From the NCBI GenBank assembly GCA_023053685.1, contig JALIGW010000002.1:166291034-166355033 (forward strand): a stretch of 64,000 bases of DNA, read 5' to 3'. Source of the stretch: Diadophis punctatus similis. Its lineage: Eukaryota > Chordata > Lepidosauria > Squamata > Dipsadidae. Shown here in pieces: positions 31,715-42,529 of this stretch. The notes under the pieces were generated by a model. It searched no databases. It was not told the DNA's origin and was given only the letters and a program-made list of their open reading frames with translations. How positions within the stretch are numbered: position 1 is the first letter of the stretch; each line of letters starts with the position of its first letter. A program made the position numbers and the translations under genes.

Positions 31715-34700
31715 CATCATTATCCTTTGCATCATTGCCCCTGAAAAAAAGTTGCTTTTGTTTCGAAGCAAATAATGAAACATAAGGGCAGCAAGAAAAC
31801 ATGTGGGACAAAGGTATCATGCAAGTATGTGTTTTAGGGACTTACTCCCAGGAAAGAATGCAGCCATAAAAAACCTCAAAGGCAGCTAGGCTGAGAGTAG
31901 AAGATGCACTGGTTTAATAAGAGCTCCAGAAATATTTAGAAAAATAAAAAGTCGGCGCTAAATATGGCATGAGTCACATTTTTTTTATTGACTTTAGTCA
32001 TTTGCTACAATAGTACAGAGAAATAAAATCTCAAAGTAATGATAAGGTTATATAAACAAAAAGAGCTAGTACAACCCATTCAATTCCTCCCAAATTCTTC
32101 AGCACTAGAATATTGTATGTGCTGTATCTTGACTGGACTTTTTTTCTCCATTTGTTTTGCCTTCAACTATGACTTGATTCTTGGCAGCTATGTGGTGAAC
32201 TCCATGCAATTTTCTAGGCAACATTTTTGAAGCAATTTGCCATTGCCTTTTTCTTAGAGCTGAGAGTGAATTATGGCCCAAGGTCACTCAGTTGGTTTCT
32301 GTGCCTAAGGCAGGACTACAAACCAGGTTTCCCCCATCCTAGTAAGCCCTGGACAAAACTAGACTAAACTGACTTGATATTTCTGGGCACATTATTGCCT
32401 GTGAGCATTATGTTGACCACCCTGTGTGACACAAACTTGCCTGGGTGTTTGTGTCAGCCTCAGAGGCTCTATTCTGCAGCTCTCTATTGCCAGATGAACG
32501 GCAGGTAAGCGTTAGAGAAAGGGCTCTTCATATATTGGCACAGAAATGTGTTTTGGTAGGCTGTCTGAAAGACCTCTGAATCCATCTTTCATTTTCTTCT
32601 TGAAGGCTAGTAAAGCTTATCCATTTCATTAGGGGATTGGTTATCTTACGGTTACATCTTGGGCCTATATTGTTGTCTTCTTCTTGTGCTGTTCTCTGCC
32701 AGTTCTAATAATTCAATGATATGAATATACTTTATATTTGAAATTTTGTAGTCTTCTGGATTTTAGAAGGAAAAGAAGAATCTCAATTAAAACAAGAACA
32801 ATTTGCAGTATTGGCACTGGATTCTGGAATTTACTTTGCCAGCAAAGAATGGGAAATACTCCTCAACCTGTTTCCCCTAGAGTGGTGTCAACTCTGATAA
32901 GAAAACAGTTTGAATTGCTTCTTCCTTTATCTTTTCCTCATCTCACCTCATTCAGTCTGTAGATTTCAAACAAGTTTGGTGGCATTTGTTTCTTAGCCAG
33001 TCCTAGAAAAGAGGGCTTTCCTTTCATTGTTGGTAGAATCAAGTCTGACAGATAGTGTTTCAAATGCTCTGAAAATGTGGTTCTAATCTGAAGGTAGAGA
33101 ATTATCATTCAAGGCAGTACCTCACCTGATAATCAACCATCTGTTCACCAAAGAGTTCCCTTGCCAACAAAATGCAAAGCTTATTAATACATATATTTTT
33201 GTGGGGGAAAATCTTTTTTTTAAAAAATTCCAGAACTGAAGACTTATTAATCTTTCATTTTACTTGTGACTTTCCTTTTCAGATTCCTCCATGGATTCCC
33301 CCTCCCACCTTTTTTAAAAGATGCGACAATAGCAGATGTTGGTTTTAACAATCTTACTATCACAGGCTATGGCCATGAGACTTTCCTCCCTGTTCTTATT
33401 GTTCTTTTCTCTCATTCTGTTGCTTTATGCTTTTGTGCATCCCCAGATCTCTTGCATATTAAAGCCAAAGGCAATGAGGGCTGACTAGGTAAATTAGTTG
33501 CAAGAGCTGAGGTGTAAAATGGGAGGGAAGTTGAGCTCCTGCAAAACAAAAAAACAAAAACCCAACATCTGTAATAGTCTGTACTCCCTTCTTTGCCATT
33601 CTGATTGGTGATGATAAAGAGATTTGGCCTGAGATGGATGTTGTATTTGTTTCATAGTTTACTTCAGAAAAGCAGGTTTTTTTGGTTTTTGCTTTAAAGT
33701 AAACAGTGCTAAAACTTGCAATTGTAAATGAAAGGCGAGAACAAACAAAATGTATACACTGCACCACAAATAGTGATCCTTCTTTCAAACTATCTTCACC
33801 TTTGAAAAACAGCAACCACAATTACGGTAACTATGTGGTCCAAATAAAGGGGGAGCGGAGTGGCACGAACATTTATATCTAGCTTGGAAATTTCAAACAA
33901 AGGAATGATTTATGCCTTTTTTTTCACAGTATACCGTGAATGGCTTACATGTAGCTAGTTGTAAATAATTCATTCTGTGCCAAAAGTGTCCTCTACTTGT
34001 TTTACCATGTAGCTAAGATCTGAATCCGCCCAGAAGTGGTGCTTCATAAAGCAGGACTGATATACATTTGTAACGTAGAAATATCCTCCCTAGCATTAAA
34101 CAGGGTGAGGCACTGAGGCAGCCACCATTTCCAGCAGGAGATAGGCTCTGCCTGAGAAGCAACGATCACATATCAGAGGACAGAATGGGCCTATCCTACA
34201 GCCCCAGTCTGGTATTTCTTTTCTCAAATGTTTATCTTCTCTTTACTGTTGATTTATCACTCGTTTTGATGGAATGAAATCTGATAAGCTTCTGCAAGTG
34301 ACCTGGGGAAAGAAGTGGGAGGGAGTCATTTTGTCCTCCATCTTTGTAGTGGAGCACAGAGATGATCTTGGAGAAGGTATGAGGAAACTGTTTGTAAAAG
34401 ATGAACTCAGCCTAGAAATATGGAGAAGAAACTTAACATTGCCTCACCTTGGCTCTCTTTGGTGTAAGAAGGAGGTGGCAAAATGTTTTCAGTCTTTCAA
34501 GTTTCTGTTACTATACCCATAACATTAAAGTAGTATTCCAGTAGTTCTTGTGGTGACAGTTTCTGCCTTAGGTTTCCTTGGAGGACTGACATTCTAAGAC
34601 AACAATATTTTGATCTGGGCCTGTTTGGTTTTTAACCATCCTTTCCTATAGTCCTTCCTGTAGACAACCTTTGTTTTTTCTTTCTATCTTTAAACCATGT

Positions 34701-34734
34701 CAAATATTCCAATAAACAGCAGTCTTTTTTTTGC
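31715..34734. other. Mostly unassigned DNA; old SINE near 32210-32345
   Basis: On the plus strand, 32210-32345 reads 'ctaggcaacatttttgaagc', 'tttgccattgcc', 'aaggtcactcagttgg' and 'gcctaaggcaggactacaaa', which is the reverse of the SINE type seen at 48305-48527. No exon could be recognised in the other 2.8 kb. The 120-aa minus frame at 33459-33821 has no domain that I know. Confidence 0.45.
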
Positions 34735-34742
34735 CCCAAATC

Positions 34743-35317
34743 TAAGGTGACCAGATTTTAATATTTGTAAAGCGGGACACCATTGATGGTGGGGGGTTTC
34801 CTAGGGGAGCAAGACGGGAGGGGTCCGTCTCTCTTATCCCGCAGCCCATCCACGTGAATAAAGGTGGAGACACAAATCCAGGATTGCTTTGCTGCAGCTT
34901 TGTGCACCCCCCCAAACACCCCCCCTTCATCGCAGCCCTTACCGCCGCTCTCGCTCCCTGCCTGGCTGCAGACTCCGCCTGCCTTCCCGAAGCAGCGCTG
35001 CCGCAGTTCACTTTTGTTTCATGGCGGGAGAAGGAAGAAAGTGGGCAGCGGGAGCGGCAGCCTCTTCCAAGCGCAGGCCTGGCCCTATACCCGCCCGGGG
35101 GGCTGCCGCCTACCCGGCCCCAGCGGCTTCCGCGCTGCACTTGCTTGCCGGGACTTTTTTGAAACGCCGCAGGACGCAGGACAAATTATTAAAAAGTGGG
35201 ACTGTCCCGCCAAAAACGGGACGTCTGGTCATCTTATTTTTGAAACGCCGTGGGACGCGGGACAAATTATTCAAAAGCGGGACTGTCCCGCCAAAAGCGG
35301 GACGTCTGGTCACCTTA
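34743..35317 (+). mobile_element. hAT-like element (TAAGGTGACC ends) with duplicated 3' terminus
   Basis: The ends taaggtgaccagatttt and gtctggtcacctta are inverted, and cccaaatc lies on both sides (34735-34742 and 35318-35325), an exact 8-bp duplication. The last segment of about 82 bp occurs twice in tandem (about 35154-35235 and 35236-35317), each with 'tttttgaaacgccg', 'gggactgtcccgccaaaa' and 'gggacgtctggtca'. The 132-, 159- and 161-aa frames crossing it have no domain. The partial element at 1-395 is a relative in reverse. Confidence 0.88.
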
Positions 35318-35325
35318 CCCAAATC

Positions 35326-35730
35326 CTTTTTGCTTGTTTCTAGAGTAAAGTGCTTTTTTAAAGGATACAGATAACTGGATGGCAACAAATGGAAAATTGA
35401 GACTTACTGCATAAAGTTAGAGGCTTATTCAAGGTGATACACAATTGGTTGAGAAACATCAGAATTTTCACTCCAGGCTGATCCTGAATAAGAATCCTCC
35501 ATTGACAGGCCTAAACCAGGCAGATCTCATGAGGGTGTGGGGTGTCATACATGCAGACCCCTGCTTTAGGAGAGGAGAAGGGTGTGACACAACACTGGCC
35601 CTGTCAACAACTGTCTGTGCAATCACATATGCAGTTTCTGGATATCCTGTCCTCCTGCCTCTTTGATCCAGTCCATTCAGAACAGAAACCATACACATCT
35701 CAGCAATTTCTGATCCTTCTGATGTGCATG
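35326..35730. other. No gene recognised
   Basis: Short unassigned stretch between two hAT-like elements. Overlapping frames on both strands show no domain. Confidence 0.45.
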
Positions 35731-35738
35731 GAAAGGCT

Positions 35739-36379
35739 CAGGGGCGGGTTCCTAATTTTTTTACTACCACTCTGTGGGCGTGGCTTATTTTGTGGGTGTG
35801 GCTTGCCAGCCATGTGACTGGGTGGGCGTGGTCCTCGGGAGCTTGGCAGCGGCCGGAGAAGCGGGAGGGCATTGCCCACCCGCAACGCAGCCCCCTGCAG
35901 TGGGAGCAGCAAGACCGCAGCAGTGGTTCTTCTAGGAGGCTCCGTCCGGCCTGAATGCTTCTCCCCATTCGATGATCCTAGGCTCCTGCCGCCCGTTCCC
36001 CCTCCCCTCAGCAGCTCGAGAAGCCTTGAACGTGCGAAAATGCCAAGGATCATCACCGCTCGTTCGTGGCTTCTTGGACTGCTGAAAGGAGGGGAATGGA
36101 GATAGCCCCTGCCGCCGGTTCTTTCAGCGTCTCACGCGCTCCCTCAGCCATCCTCCCCTGCTTGGACTCACTGTGGGGTAGGAAGGCAGCACATGTGCAG
36201 TGCCAGAAGCTCGGCTTCTGGGCATGCGCAGAAGAAAATTAAAAAAAAAATTAAAAAAAAATTTTTTAAAAAATGGTGGCACCCAGGCACCGGCAACCGA
36301 CCGCACCGGTACTGTGACGTCACCAGCGGGCTGCTACCGGTGCTATAGAGTGGACCGCACTGGTAGGAACCCACCACTG
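35739..36379 (-). mobile_element. hAT-like element (GGTGGGTTCCTAC family), composite internal sequence
   Basis: Reverse orientation, starting caggggcgggttcctaattt and ending gtaggaacccaccactg, with gaaaggct on both sides (35731-35738 and 36380-36387). Compared with the copies of about 504-523 bp it is about 120 bp longer. The extra or replaced block lies at about 35831-35975 ('ggccggagaagcgggagggc', 'gcagcaagaccgcagcagtg'), between the GGGCGTGG region and the shared 'gatgatcctagg'. Outside that block it aligns with the family, including the poly-A/T middle. Confidence 0.92.
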
Positions 36380-36387
36380 GAAAGGCT

Positions 36388-37209
36388 GCTAGGCAAGAAA
36401 GCTCTTTGATATAGTAGAATATTACTGTTCTTCAGTCTTGCTCCAAACCAAGCTCTCCAACAGGCTGCCGTGAGTCATGCATACATGTAGGCTACTGCTC
36501 TTGCATGCCAGATTTCCACTGTGTTTTTTTCCCTTTCCTTTTCTCTTCGCAAGAGAAAAGATTATAGACCTCGTATTTCTGTTGGTTTCATTAATTTCTG
36601 GCTGGACAAAGGGAAATTATTTCAGTGGATCTCTTATTTACCGAGGAATTCAATTTGTTCACTGGATTATACATACAAGATAACAAATAGAAAACATCAA
36701 GGATTCAATCACAGGGATGTTGTTTTCTTTTCCAAGCACAATACAGCTGCTGTTGCTGCACAAATCTTGCATTTGTTGAATTTGAGGAACAGGTTTGTTT
36801 TTGCTATGTTTTACTTTTGCAGAAAAAAGATTGTGGCTTAGATCTTAAAATAGGCTAAATTCAGAAAGGTCACGGAAGAAAAGCTTGTTGTCCTTGCACC
36901 CCCCCCCCCCCAATGAGCTTTACTAAAAGAACAGAGGGAACTAAACAGCATGAGATGGGTAGCCGCAGGACTCTTTGGCAGAAGAACAGATAGGGAATGC
37001 TTAGGATCTTCCTTGACTTAGCAGGATCTGGTCTTGATTTTGGGCGATTCCACTAGCATGGCCTTCAGAGAAGCTTTTGGGAAACTTTAGGTAAGGAGGT
37101 AAGGCCATGGAATTTCACAGAGCAGCTTGTAGCTTATGGTTATTAAAATTGGGACCTAGTTCAAAAGGAAAGAAACAATGACCATCTAGATACACCCAAT
37201 ATGGGCAAG
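36388..37209. other. No gene recognised
   Basis: Unassigned DNA with a poly-C run near 36899-36911. The 106-aa plus frame at 36521-36841 shows no domain. Confidence 0.45.
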
Positions 37210-37446
37210 AGCCGAGTTGGCGCAGTGGTTAAAAGCAGCACTGCATCTACTTCAGTGACTGCTAGTTCAGCAGTTCAGCTGTTCAAATCTCACCAGGCTC
37301 AAGGTTGACTCAGCCTTCCATCCTTCTGAGGTCGGTAAAATGAGGACCCAGATTGTTGGGGGCAATATGCTGAACTCTGTAAACCGCTTAGAGAGGGCTG
37401 TAAAGCACTATGAAGCGGTATATAAGTCTAAGTGCTAAGTGCTAAT
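37210..37446 (+). mobile_element. tRNA-derived SINE
   Basis: It has the standard head 'agccgagttggcgcagtgg', B-box region 'gctgttcaaatctcacc', body 'cccagattgttgggggcaat' and end 'gcggtatataagtctaagtg'. It stops at 'ctaagtgctaa' without the GCTATT array. Confidence 0.9.
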
Positions 37447-37451
37447 ATACT

Positions 37452-37452
<1 letters not shown>

Positions 37453-37496
<44 letters not shown>

Positions 37497-37507
37497 TGTT
37501 GTTGTTA
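37453..37507. repeat. (TTG)n microsatellite
   Basis: About 17 TTG units between the SINE and the Bov-B fragment; it may be the simple-repeat tail of the Bov-B copy or of the SINE. The poly-Cys frame here is the repeat. Confidence 0.93.
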
Positions 37508-37815
37508 GTTGCGAAGTCATGTCCGACCCATCGCGACCCCATGGACAATGTTCAACCAGGCCTTCCTGTTTTCTACCATCCCCTGGAGTCCATTTAAGCT
37601 CACGTCGACTGCTTCAGTGACTCCATCCAGCCACCTCATTCTCTGTCGTCCCCTCCTTCTTTTGCCTTCAGTCCTTCCCAGCATTAGGCTTGTCTCCAAT
37701 GAGTCCTTCCTTCTCATTAGGTGGGCAAAATATTTGAGTTTCATCTTCAGGATCTGGCCTTGTAAAGAGCAGTCAGGGTTGATCTCCTCTAGGACTGACC
37801 AGTTTGATCACCTAT
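37508..37815 (-). mobile_element. Bov-B (RTE) LINE, 3' end of the polyprotein
   Basis: The minus-strand frame 37517-37744 (75 aa) has YFAHLMRRKDSLETSLMLG, GKRRRGRQRMRWLDGVTEA, MVENRKAWLNIVHGVAMG. This is the conserved C-terminal tail of the Bov-B reverse-transcriptase protein, shared by ruminants and squamates. The RT and endonuclease domains are absent, so it is a 5'-truncated copy. The flank to the right ('gttgatctcctctaggactg') still looks like Bov-B. The family is the classic case of horizontal transfer between squamates and ruminants and is the presumed partner of the SINEs here. Confidence 0.9.
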
Positions 37816-37848
37816 ACTAGACATACCCAATTCCTGCAACCATTCTTT

Positions 37849-38260
37849 GGCTAAAACATACGAAGAATGATTGCAGGAATTTGATCTGTCTAGTTTAATG
37901 AAAAGAAGGACTAGGGTAGTATGATAGCAGTGTTCCAATATCTAAGGGGTGGCTACAAAGAAGAGAGGGTCAAACTGTTCTCCAAAGCACCGAAAGGCAG
38001 GTCAAGAAGCAGTGGATGGAAGTTAGTCAAGGAGAGATACAACCTAGAACTAAGGAGAAATTTCCTGACAGTTAGAATAATTAATCAGTGGAACGAATTG
38101 CCTCCAGAAGTTGTGGATGCTCCAACACTGCAAGGTTTTAAGAAGATATTGGACAACCATTTGCCTGAAATGGTATAGAGTTTTCTTGCTTGAGCAAGGG
38201 CTTGGAGATCACCAAGTTCCCGTCTGACTTTGTTATTCTGTTGTTATTCTGTTATTCCGT
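37849..38260 (+). mobile_element. CR1 LINE 3' end
   Basis: The frame 37921-38178 carries SSGWKLVKERYNLELRRNFL and INQWNELPPEVVDAPTL of the CR1 protein end. The 3' terminus is followed by the octamer-like run 'tgttattctgttgttattct', typical of CR1 3' ends. It is more diverged than the copies at 11561 and 56330. Confidence 0.9.
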
Positions 38261-38561
38261 AGATGTTTGAACGACCTCTTCCAGTGTCCTCAGCCAGTAC
38301 AGGATGTTGGGAATTGCCATTCATGACAAAATGGTTGGGTAGAGCTTTCCCATCCTTGAGATAATATACAACATCTGTCTGATACAATTGCAAGCACAGC
38401 ATTAGCTCCAGCACAATGCAGTAAAGGTTGGGATGCCTCAGTATTTGCCTCATCTCCTTTAAGGAGTAGTAAGAAGTTTGCCCAAATCATCTTTCCAAAC
38501 ATGATCTTCAGTTGAAGTTGCAACTCCCACTGACACATACTATGCACATACATAATAATAA

Positions 38562-39157
38562 TAATAAATTTTATTTTACAGTCACAGACCAAAATACAAG
38601 TGCAACAAAAAAACAAAAAGAAAAAAAATACAATCACAAACAATTAACACCAGAAGTCTTGGCTAAAAGGAATTACTCTAATAGTTACAGCTCTTAAGAA
38701 AAATTTTGAAACCTGAGAAGTAATATAGGAGGAATCATCCCCTAGACAATATAAGGCCAAATTACTAGCATTAGAACCAGAGGGATTAATTCCAAGAAGA
38801 GACAATAATTTAATTCTGGCTGTGTTATACATAGCGCAGTATGATAAGACATGCTCCACAGTTTCAACCTCAGCCCTATCACAGGGGCATAGTCGCTCAC
38901 TAATCAGGAGCCTCTTGAATCGCCCGTCGAGTAGTGCTGAGGGCAAAACATTTAAACGGGCTAGGGAAAAGACTCTTCTATACTTGGGAATGGTTAGAGT
39001 ATAGAGATATGAAGCCATCCTCAATCTATAATTATTAGAATGGCTGAAAATCAACGGGGAGCAGGTTTTATTGGCTCTGGATTTTAAATATTGCAAATCT
39101 ATGTCCACAAGCTGTTGGACTACCCTAAACTGGGCATCCTTGAGACCACAGACACAT
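38562..39157 (-). mobile_element. Non-LTR retrotransposon 3' end with target duplication
   Basis: The minus frame 38644-39108 (154 aa) ends in a segment with FSLARLNVLPSALLDGRFKR, CPCDRAEVETVEHVLSYC and a hydrophobic end. This is the cysteine/histidine motif (CPC...ETVEHVL..C) found at the C-terminus of several LINE clades. The minus-strand tail is aaataaaattta(TTA)n. The word cacatacataat stands on both sides (before 38562 and after 39157), a target duplication of about 12 bp. The clade is not certain. It is 5'-truncated and retains no RT core. Confidence 0.8.
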
Positions 39158-39169
39158 ACATAATATTTT

Positions 39170-40096
39170 GAATGATAAAATAACCATATAAATTATGCTA
39201 TGCCTTCCCACAAAACCCCCCTAAACTAACCCTATGAGTGCATTGTATGAAGGCTGCTGCCTAACCTGATAACAGAACTCTGCAAGTTGAAGTCAATTGC
39301 TAGAACAAATGTTGCATTATTTTCTTCTGTATTTAAGGAGGCTTTGACTACCCATGGCTATTTCTTTAAGGTATAGTCCAGTAGCATCCAACCTGTAAGA
39401 TCCTAGTTTAAATGTTATGTTGCCAGAAAAATTATCTTTAGCTTTGTTGCAGATGCCAAAGATGATACGAGAGTGCTTGTAAACACATCCTGTGTATTTT
39501 CAGCCTTAGAAATAAGGCATCAAGATAGTAGGCTCAAGTGTCAAGTTTGAGGAACCAATGTGGTCAAGTCTGAGGCACTTAGTCTGTGTTTGGGAAGCAG
39601 CATAGCATAAAGCTACTGCAAATATTATTTTCTCCCTTCTGCTCCCAATCTCCTATGCATGTCAGCTTAATATTCTTGGATCCTTTGAAACCACAAAGCA
39701 AAATTCTTCATGTAGTTTGGTAGATTTGATAACTTTTCAATATTCAGCTGGCAGGCAACAAATAGGAAACATTTTTAAAATAATTGGTCTGTATGCATTT
39801 TCAGTGAGCGGCTGCAGCAAGATGAATAAAACATAGCAATCACAGTTCTTCCAGAAATAAATACCTTGTGAGTAAAAGTAGGAGTAGCACAAGAGAAAAC
39901 TACAGAATAATGCATCAGTGATACTAAACGTACCACTAGATCTAAAAATAAAAGATTGCAAAAACATTCAAATACCAAGATTTCGTAGCCTATGACTATT
40001 TATCCAAAGTAAGAAAATAAATCTAAGAATGCCAGTCTTGCCTCAGTGGCTATAGGCAGCAATGAGTGATGGGTGAAGGCATCACATGAATGATAG
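39170..40096. other. No gene recognised
   Basis: Unassigned AT-rich DNA. The overlapping minus frames at 39737-39978 show no domain. Confidence 0.45.
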
Positions 40097-40104
40097 GTGA
40101 GTAT

Positions 40105-40435
40105 CAGGGGTGGTTTCTAACTTACCTCGCTGCCGGTTTGCTAGGTGTGTATCGGGTGGGCACGCGCACGCATGCACAGTGCAAAAAAATTCAAAAAAAT
40201 CCCCCCCCAAAAAACCGAAAACAAGATGGCGATGTATGCACAGTGCCAGAAACAGAAAAAAAACCCCAATTTAAAAAAAATAAAAAATAAAATAAATCTG
40301 AATTTTTTTAAAAAAAGATGGCGGCACCCACGGACCAGCACCGACCGATCCGGTTCTGTGACATCATCATGACATCACCAGCGGTTTGCTATCAGTTTGG
40401 GTGAACCAGTCCGAACCGGGAGGAACCCACCTCTG
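40105..40435. mobile_element. Non-autonomous hAT-like element
   Basis: It starts caggggtggtttctaactta and ends gggaggaacccacctctg. The flanks gtgagtat and gtgtatat match at 6/8 positions. The middle has two long poly-A/poly-T blocks around 'aagatggcg' and ends with 'catgacatcaccagcggttt'. It resembles 1705-1994 and 51756-52054. Confidence 0.8.
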
Positions 40436-40535
40436 GTGTATATCCTAGACTAAGTCTTTTTCTGCCATTGCTCTTACACACACAAATTGACATGTGATAA
40501 AATTATTACATTTGGGTCTCACTGAAGTGAATGAA

Positions 40536-40772
40536 ATAGCAATAGCAATAGCACTTAGACTTATATACCGCTTCATAGTGTTTTACAGCCCTCTCTAACC
40601 GGTTTATAGAGTTCAGCATATTGCCCCCAACAATCTGGGTCCTCATTTTACCGACCTCAGAAGGATGGAAGGCTGAGTCAATCTTGAGCTGGTGAGATTT
40701 GAACAGCTGAACTGCTGAACTAGCAGTCAGTAGGTTGCAGTGCTGCTTTTATCCACTGCGCCACCTCGGCTT
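40536..40772 (-). mobile_element. tRNA-derived SINE, minus strand
   Basis: It begins on the plus strand with the reversed tail 'aatagcaatagcaatagcac' and ends with 'ccactgcgccacctcggct', the complement of the A-box head. It is complete. Confidence 0.93.
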
Positions 40773-42529
40773 CTAAGATGTTGGTATGTAAGTAGTTCTT
40801 TCAAGATAGTAATGTTACGATTTATTTTTATTTTATCTCATAGCAGTGACTTTGGATGGTACAGAAAGAATTAAAACCAAGAAATGATGGAATGTAGTAT
40901 ACAAAATAAACAGCCCAATTACTAATCCAAAATAATAAGAATGATAATGTAACATTTGCCTGAGTCTAACCACATTCTATTATCACTACAAATGGGCATC
41001 AATGAAAAGATGGAATTCTAAATGATTAAAACCATTTGATAGTATGTCTGTAAAACACTTTGCTATCTGTATGCCTTCATGCGAATTATGGGGTTCTCTT
41101 TTATGACTGCTTTAAGGCAATAATTTGACCATGAAATCACATTTCTCTTTAGAAGGCCATGTTTACCACTAGTTTGTAGATAACCTGGAAGAAAAAAATC
41201 TGAGACACTGAAATAAGAAATCCCACAAGAAAGAAAGAACATATGGCATTTGTACCTTCTATTGGAGCCTAGAACGGAATTCCTGATCTCTTGACAATCA
41301 ATCAGTTTGAAACCAAACCCTAAAATGAATTTTAAGATGTGGAAGCTTAAATGGAATTTTAGACATTCAATATGCATTTGATATTTTGCATATTTTTTTC
41401 GCAATATGAAAAAGAAAGTAATTTGAATGACATTTTAATAACTATTCATTCAGAAAGCCAAAAAGATGGAGGTCAGGCAGCCAATATAACTAATGATTAG
41501 ACTGTGATTTTTAAAATGGCAATCACAAAGAATATCTTGTGTTCATAATTTTATGAATATCAATCTCTAGCTCTGTACTCATCTATCTGGTAACTCTCGC
41601 ACAATGACAACATGTTTAAGTCGCTAATTTCCATCAAGATGGAAATTAAAACATGGATAAGCAGACCGGATAAAGAGACCAGCATTTTCAAGATGGTTTA
41701 GGAAATCAAATTCAGATCTTGGGTCCTAGAAAATCCAGATAGTCTGCACGTTCTAGGAGACAGAATGGACCAGGCAATCCCACAGTGAAACTCCCAGTGA
41801 AAAATGGACAGTTTGAGTGTAGGAAGCATCATTTACATAATGACAGAGAAAACGATTTAAATGCAAATAGCCTAGTAATATGGCTGGAAAATCTGCAGCC
41901 ACTCCAGCAGCCTGGTGGGATGTAAAGACAAGGGTGGGTAAACAAATGCATACTCTTATTGGAGAGTCCTAAATCTATCTATACAGTAGATAGTTTAAAA
42001 AATTCGCCCAAAACAAGAATGAATGTGTTTATTTATGAGCTCACTGAGCTTTTAGTGTAATTGCAGGTACTCTGGAAATATGGAGTGTAAATACTTGCTA
42101 TCTTTCCCTATCGCTCCTCCCCTGAAAAAAGTGATCATGAGGTCATGCATAATAGTGGAGTAATTAAATTAACTCGAGCTCAGCATTTTTTCAATAATTT
42201 CGTGTGTGTACCAATTCTTCTAAACTAGTAGCACTTTCTGGTTGAAGGGAACTCACAAGGAAATATTTGAATCTTATATGTGCAAATGATTTACTTAGGA
42301 AATGTATATGGCCGCCCACCTTAGGCAAATAACTCTGCATAGCAAAAATTACAAAGCAGTTAAAAAAAGTATACAGTTAAAAACAGACATAATAAATTCA
42401 GAATGCAAAAACTGAGGCTTTTGCACAAGGTGTGTGGTGTTTTCCAAATACCTGTTTTAGCGTTTCTGATACACCGGCCATGTAAGGAATGATCAGGTTC
42501 TTAACTCTGAATCTCAGTTGTGCCTGCCG
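40773..42529. other. Unassigned DNA; candidate conserved noncoding stretch at 42060-42230
   Basis: The stretch around 42110-42200 ('gtgatcatgaggtcatgcat', 'gtaattaaattaactcgag') is non-repetitive and rich in homeodomain and nuclear-receptor half-site-like words. I cannot test conservation. The 113-aa minus frame at 41063-41404 has no recognised domain. Confidence 0.35.

Noticed and set aside
34864..35374. Overlapping frames of 159 and 161 aa
   Set aside because: They lie inside the TAAGGTGACC hAT-like element; two different frames are open over the same CpG-rich bases and neither shows a domain.
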